From assembly GCA_019637175.1 (NCBI GenBank), contig JAHBWD010000053.1, positions 1-60,752 on the forward strand: 60,752 nucleotides of DNA. The letters run 5' to 3'. The notes under the pieces were generated by a model that was given only the letters and a program-made list of their open reading frames with translations, ran no database searches and was not told where the DNA came from. Positions 57,503 through 60,752 of this stretch are shown in pieces; position 1 is the first letter of the stretch, and each line of letters begins with the position of its first letter. The position numbers were made by a program, and so were the translations under genes. Source of the DNA: Labilithrix sp. GTDB taxonomy: Bacteria; Myxococcota_A; Polyangia; Polyangiales; Polyangiaceae.

Positions 57503-58452
57503 AGCGACGCGCGATAGAACTCGCCGGCGCGGCGGATCCCTTCTTCGAGACCGACCTTCGCTTCGAAGCCGAGGAGCTCGCGGCACTTCTTGACCGAAGG
57601 GATGCGCAGGTGAACGTCGGCCGAGTCACGCGGCACGAAGCGGATCTCCGACTTCGATCCGAGGACGCGCACGCACGTCTCGGCGAGCCCGTACGTCGTC
57701 GCCACCGCGAGCTCGTTGCCGACGTTGAACGACTCGCCCACGGCTTGCGGGAGCTCGAGCCCCAGCATCACGGCGTCGACCATGTCGTCGACGTAGCACC
57801 ACGATCGGATCTGCGCGCCGTCGCCGTAGATCTCGATCGGCTCGTTCTTGAGCGCGCGCAGGATGAAGTTGCGGATCGCGCCCTCGCCGACCTGGCCCGG
57901 GCCGTAGACGTTGAACGGCCGCACCACGACGCTCGGGAGCTTCTGCTCGCGGTAGTACATGATCGCGAGGTGCTCTTCGGCGAGCTTGCCGACCGCGTAC
58001 GCCCAGCGCGGCTCGCCGACGGCTCCGACGACGGTGGAGTCCGACTCGGCGACCCTGAAGGCGCGCTGGCCGAAGACCTCGCTCGTGGAGAACACGAGGA
58101 CGCGGTCGCACTTGTCGAGGCGCGCGGCGGCCTCGAGCACGTTCGACGAGCCGAGCATGTTGACCCGAAGCGTCGTGACCGGGCTCCGCGTGACGGTGTC
58201 GATGCCGGCGATCGCCGCGAGGTGGACGACGACGTCGGAGCCCGCCATGGCCTTCACGAGCGCGTCGTTGTCGAGCACGTCGCCCTTCACGACGGTGAGG
58301 TTCGCGTGGTTCCTGAAGGGCTTGTCTTTGAGCGAGTCGCGCGACAGGTTGTCGTACGCCACGATCGCGTTCTTCTCGATGAGGCGCCCGATGAGCGTCG
58401 AGCCGATGAACCCCGCGCCCCCGGTGATGAAGATCCGTTTCCCCTCGAGCAT
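57499..58452 (-). CDS. NAD-dependent sugar epimerase/dehydratase
   Basis: A 317-residue extended SDR from the ATG at 58452. RIFITGGAGFIGSTLIGRL binds NAD, VVHLAAIAGIDTV near residue 75 and FSTSEVFGQ near 121 are typical, YAVGKLAEE near 150 carries YxxxK, and RPFNVYGPGQVGEGAIRNF near 174 and RSWCYVDDMVDAVML near 211 complete the fold. It resembles UDP-glucuronate decarboxylase or 4,6-dehydratase-type enzymes; exact substrate cannot be read. First of a two-gene unit with the DegT aminotransferase. A weak promoter (TTGCGA, 16 bp, TATCGT) lies upstream. Confidence 0.87.
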   Translation of the reverse strand: MLEGKRIFITGGAGFIGSTLIGRLIEKNAIVAYDNLSRDSLKDKPFRNHANLTVVKGDVLDNDALVKAMAGSDVVVHLAAIAGIDTVTRSPVTTLRVNMLGSSNVLEAAARLDKCDRVLVFSTSEVFGQRAFRVAESDSTVVGAVGEPRWAYAVGKLAEEHLAIMYYREQKLPSVVVRPFNVYGPGQVGEGAIRNFILRALKNEPIEIYGDGAQIRSWCYVDDMVDAVMLGLELPQAVGESFNVGNELAVATTYGLAETCVRVLGSKSEIRFVPRDSADVHLRIPSVKKCRELLGFEAKVGLEEGIRRAGEFYRASL

Positions 58453-58515
58453 GTCGTTCTCGCGTTCGTTCGAAGCGTGGAAGTCAGTGGCGTGACGCCG
58501 AAGCGCGACTGGCAA

Positions 58516-58543
58516 ACGATAGTGATCACCGCGCATTTCGCAA
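58516..58543 (-). promoter_or_regulatory. Candidate promoter of the epimerase-aminotransferase unit
   Basis: On the minus strand TTGCGA (58538-58543), a 16-bp spacer and TATCGT (58516-58521). Transcription would begin about 55-60 bases before the ATG at 58452. Both hexamers match consensus at four of six positions. Confidence 0.35.
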
Positions 58544-58597
58544 GTGTGCTTCTGCCACGCGATTGCTCGCCCAGCGCCTTCGTGCGATCCTCTCGGC

Positions 58598-58966
58598 GTG
58601 ACGCGTGCCACGGCAGCCGGAGCCAACCGCTGGGTCGTGCTCCATGGATCGCTCGACGAGTCGGACGAGCTCGATCTCCGCTACTGGCTCGAGCACACGA
58701 CGGGTCCCGACCGCGTCGCCGCCGTGCACGCGTGCTTGATCGACTGTCTCCGAACGAGGGGCGAACGTGTTCCCGGATTTCGTCGAGTTCATCGCTTCGT
58801 TGAACGCCCGCAAGGTTCGCTATCTCATCGTCGGCGGGTACGCAGTGGCGTTCCACGCGCGCCCGCGCGCGACGAAGGACATCGACGTCTGGATCGATCC
58901 GACGCTCACGAACGCTCGACGAGCGCGAAGCGCAATCGTCGCGTTTCTCGGCGGCGAGGCGCCTGA
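58598..58966 (+). CDS. Small protein upstream of nucleotidyltransferase, 3' part overlapping
   Basis: From a GTG at 58598, the first 60 or so residues (NRWVVLHGSLDESDELDLRY, W-L-E-H, then VAAVHACLIDCLRTRGERVP) look protein-like. They resemble small proteins often encoded just before MNT/AbiEii-type nucleotidyltransferases, with an HGS/FxEADxxDxxYW pattern. The remainder, after about 58767, lies inside the nucleotidyltransferase gene in another frame and is Arg-rich, so this C-terminus is probably not meaningful. The true stop may have been lost, or the proteins overlap. Function unknown; possible antitoxin-type partner. Confidence 0.4.
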   Translation: MTRATAAGANRWVVLHGSLDESDELDLRYWLEHTTGPDRVAAVHACLIDCLRTRGERVPGFRRVHRFVERPQGSLSHRRRVRSGVPRAPARDEGHRRLDRSDAHERSTSAKRNRRVSRRRGA

Positions 58967-59222
58967 GATCACCGTCGAGAAGCTCGTCGAGAAGCGCACC
59001 GTCTTGGTGCTCGGGCGATCTCCCGTCCGCATCGATGTGCTGACCAGCCTCGAAGGTCTCTCGTTCTCCAAGGCGTGGCGCCGAAGGGTCGAGGCGACCT
59101 TCGGCGTCGAGCGAGCCGCGTACATCGGCCTCGACGATCTCGTCCTCGTCAAAGAGATCGCGGCGCGTCCGGTCGATCGCGAGGACGTTCGACTGCTGAA
59201 GAGGGTCCGCGCGAGGCGCTGA
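58767..59222 (+). CDS. MNT/AbiEii-type nucleotidyltransferase
   Basis: A 151-residue protein. PDFVEFIASLNARKVRYLIVGGYAVAFH is the nucleotidyltransferase N-terminal signature (GG-Y-A-V at about residue 23-27), and RATKDIDVWIDPT near 34 holds the D-x-D metal site. RIDVLTSLEGLSF near 88 gives the third Asp. The tail GLDDLVLVKEIAARPVDREDVRLLKR is the usual end of this family, many members of which modify tRNA or act as toxin/antitoxin components. The GTG start at 58767 overlaps an upstream small gene. Convergent with the sugar dehydrogenase (4-bp gap). Confidence 0.8.
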   Translation: MFPDFVEFIASLNARKVRYLIVGGYAVAFHARPRATKDIDVWIDPTLTNARRARSAIVAFLGGEAPEITVEKLVEKRTVLVLGRSPVRIDVLTSLEGLSFSKAWRRRVEATFGVERAAYIGLDDLVLVKEIAARPVDREDVRLLKRVRARR

Positions 59223-59226
59223 CGCG

Positions 59227-60549
59227 TCAGAGGTAGCGCGGCCGGCCTCGGCCGAGGCCGCGAAAGACGAAGCCGGCGGCCGCGGCGTCGGCGCTCTCGA
59301 CGACGTGACGGCCGTCGACGAGCACCGGTGACGCGAGCACGCTCTTCAGCTTCGCGAGATCGAGGTTCTGGTAGCCGTCGTGCTTGACCATGATGATCGC
59401 CGCGTCGGCGCCCTGGATGCGCGACCAGAGATCGCCCGTGTAAGGCTCCACCCACGGATCGTGGATGAGCACCTTCGCGCCCCAATCTTGGAGGTGCTCG
59501 ACGATCGCTTCGCTCGGGCTGTTGCGCGTGTCGTCGCTGTTCTCGAGGTACGCGTAGCCGAGGACGGCGAGCGTCGAGCCGTAGATCCTCTTGCCGATCT
59601 CCTCGAGCGCGCTCTCGACGAGGCGCGCCATGTGGAGCGGCATCGAGTCGTTGCGCGCGCGCGCCGCGGCGATGAGCTTCGGCTCGAAGCCCTCGATGCC
59701 GTGGACGAGGAGCCACGGATCCTTCGGGATGCAGTGGCCGCCGACGCCGGCGCCGGCGAAGTGCACGTCGCGCCCCGGCGACTCGTTGACGAGATCGCGC
59801 ACTCTGCGGAAGTCGACGCCGACGGCCTCGCAGATGAGGCCGAGCTCGTTGGCGAACGCGATGTTGACGTCGCGGTACGTGTTCTCCGCCGTCTTGACCA
59901 TCTCGGCCGTCGTGCAGTCGGCCTTGTCGAGCTTGCCTTCGACGATCGTGCGGTAGAGGGCGACCATCGCGTCGGACGTCTCCGCGTTGGATCCGCCGCA
60001 CACGCGCGAGAGCTCCTTCAAGTTCTTGAGGAGCTTGCCCGGCATGACGCGCTCGGGGCAGTGCCCGAGCGAGAAGCCTTCGTTGACCTTGCGCCCCGAG
60101 GCCTTCTCGAGCAGCGGCACGACGATGCGCGCGCACGTCCCGGGCGCGATCGTCGACTCGACGATGACGAGGACGCCCTCTTTCATCACGCGCCCGAGCT
60201 CGCGGCACGCCGCGCGGAGCGCCTCGAATCGCGGGCGGCTGTCGGTCGCGACCGGCGTCTCGACGTCGATGAGCACGACGTCGGCGTCGGCGAGCGACGC
60301 GTAGTCGGTGCTGGCGACGAGGTTCTTCGAGCTCGTGACCTTCGCGATGAGCTCCGGGAGCCCGGGCTCGATGCCGTCGATCGGGCACTTGCCCGCGTTG
60401 ATCTTGGCGACGCGCTCCTGCTTGATCTCGACGCCCGTGACCTCGAAGCCCGCGCCCGCGAGCGCCGAGGCGACGGAGATGCCGACGTAGCCGAGGCCGA
60501 TGACGCCGATCTTGACCTTGCGAGCGGCGATGCGTTCGATGAGGTGCAT
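59227..60549 (-). CDS. UDP-N-acetyl-hexosamine 6-dehydrogenase (WbpA/WecC-like)
   Basis: A 440-residue nucleotide-sugar dehydrogenase that oxidises the 6-OH to a carboxylate with two NAD. KIGVIGLGYVGISVASALAG binds NAD. VLIDVETPVATDSRP near residue 96, VIVESTIAPGTC near 125, and GHCPERVMPGK near 156 are typical of the UDP-GlcNAc/ManNAc branch. GVGGHCIPKDPW near 256 holds the catalytic Cys. DTRNSPSEAIVEHL near 327 is also conserved. Start ATG 60549 (MHLIERI) preferred; TTG 60579 is an upstream alternative. It could feed a WbpA-B-E-D pathway with genes at 32163, 33227 and 26081. Confidence 0.92.
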   Translation of the reverse strand: MHLIERIAARKVKIGVIGLGYVGISVASALAGAGFEVTGVEIKQERVAKINAGKCPIDGIEPGLPELIAKVTSSKNLVASTDYASLADADVVLIDVETPVATDSRPRFEALRAACRELGRVMKEGVLVIVESTIAPGTCARIVVPLLEKASGRKVNEGFSLGHCPERVMPGKLLKNLKELSRVCGGSNAETSDAMVALYRTIVEGKLDKADCTTAEMVKTAENTYRDVNIAFANELGLICEAVGVDFRRVRDLVNESPGRDVHFAGAGVGGHCIPKDPWLLVHGIEGFEPKLIAAARARNDSMPLHMARLVESALEEIGKRIYGSTLAVLGYAYLENSDDTRNSPSEAIVEHLQDWGAKVLIHDPWVEPYTGDLWSRIQGADAAIIMVKHDGYQNLDLAKLKSVLASPVLVDGRHVVESADAAAAGFVFRGLGRGRPRYL

Positions 60550-60578
60550 CCGAGTTCCGAGCGCGAGCGCGCCCGGCA

Positions 60579-60584
60579 ACCATA
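60579..60584 (-). promoter_or_regulatory. Candidate -10 element of the sugar dehydrogenase gene
   Basis: TATGGT in GACTATGGT lies 29 bases before the ATG at 60549 and touches the alternative TTG start. It resembles the gpmI element. Confidence 0.3.
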
Positions 60585-60625
60585 GTCGGCGCGGCCGCTT
60601 TCACAAAGGGCGGCGCGCGCGGACG

Positions 60626-60752
60626 CTATCGCAGGCCCAAGAGCCACGCGTAGCCGCCCACGGTCGCCGAATTCCTCATGGCGAGGATGATGCGCCCTGT
60701 CGACTGGAGCGCGATTCCGTGAACGTATGCTGCCGGCAACGCCGCCCGCCCG
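60626..60752 (-). CDS. C-terminal fragment of a protein cut by the right edge
   Basis: A minus-strand reading frame enters at the edge and ends with TAG at 60626-60628. The 41 visible residues end VHGIALQSTGRIILAMRN followed by SATVGGYAWLLGLR. The GIALQSTGRIILA pattern resembles a delta-60/beta-propeller-type repeat (usually LQxDGKIVVAG), so this is probably the end of a secreted repeat protein. Too little is visible to be sure. It would be upstream of and co-oriented with the sugar dehydrogenase, with 76 bp between them. Confidence 0.5.
   Translation of the reverse strand, partial: GRAALPAAYVHGIALQSTGRIILAMRNSATVGGYAWLLGLR

Noticed and set aside
1..60752. tRNA, rRNA, insertion sequences, phage genes, riboswitches
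   Set aside because: No T-loop/acceptor patterns, rRNA segments, transposase motifs, phage proteins or recognisable riboswitch sequences were seen on either strand by eye; a covariance and profile search would be needed to exclude them fully.

Overview
The window is GC-rich, gene-dense bacterial DNA with G or C in most third codon positions, many GTG starts and very frequent ATGA/GTGA stop-start overlaps. Together with two transmembrane or PEGA-type Ser/Thr protein kinases, many lipoproteins, a DUF4331 protein, HTTM and MBOAT proteins and PIN/Uma2 genes, this suggests a myxobacterium (Polyangia/Sorangiineae-like). That is inferred from gene content only; there is no rRNA or other marker. I see no tRNA, rRNA, CRISPR array, insertion sequence or prophage.

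Left third (1-26 kb), mixed metabolism. A partial PEBP gene and an HTTM protein with a small partner lead into two convergent SGNH-hydrolase paralogues and a four-gene operon led by a membrane protein and an MBOAT O-acyltransferase, probably for polysaccharide acylation. A 619-bp non-coding stretch with two palindromes follows. Next come a DUF4331/lipoprotein pair, a monooxygenase-Old Yellow Enzyme fusion, egtB-egtD (ergothioneine) with gluQRS, and a translationally coupled operon gpmI - kinase(PEGA) - triple LysM protein - kinase(TM). An Uma2 gene and an RNase HI gene close this part.

Right two thirds (26-60.7 kb), a large surface-glycan locus. It holds nucleotide-sugar enzymes, glycosyltransferases, methyltransferases, two YbhN-type flippase-like proteins, TMTC-, YfhO- and GT-C-like membrane proteins and four DegT-family aminotransferases. 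Eleven consecutive minus-strand genes (47133 down to 35190) include rmlB, rmlA and a convincing RffA/WecE aminotransferase, enough for dTDP-4-amino-4,6-dideoxygalactose. An ATP-grasp ligase and a 2OG-Fe(II) oxygenase are in the same array. A second set (nucleotide-sugar 6-dehydrogenase, Gfo/Idh dehydrogenase, WbpE/GnnB-like aminotransferase, WbpD-like acetyltransferase) could make UDP-2,3-diamino sugars. Accessory genes sit in the gaps: a PIN-toxin/antitoxin pair, a frameshifted Uma2 gene, a nucleotidyltransferase pair and an S41-like lipoprotein.

A recurrent regulatory signature is a TANNNT hexamer, often within GCTAYSRT, lying 7-12 bases upstream of several start codons. It is part of a shared 17-bp element at identical spacing before rmlA and rmlB. 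This suggests leaderless or short-leader transcripts. Products are assigned from motifs read by eye; no database search was possible.
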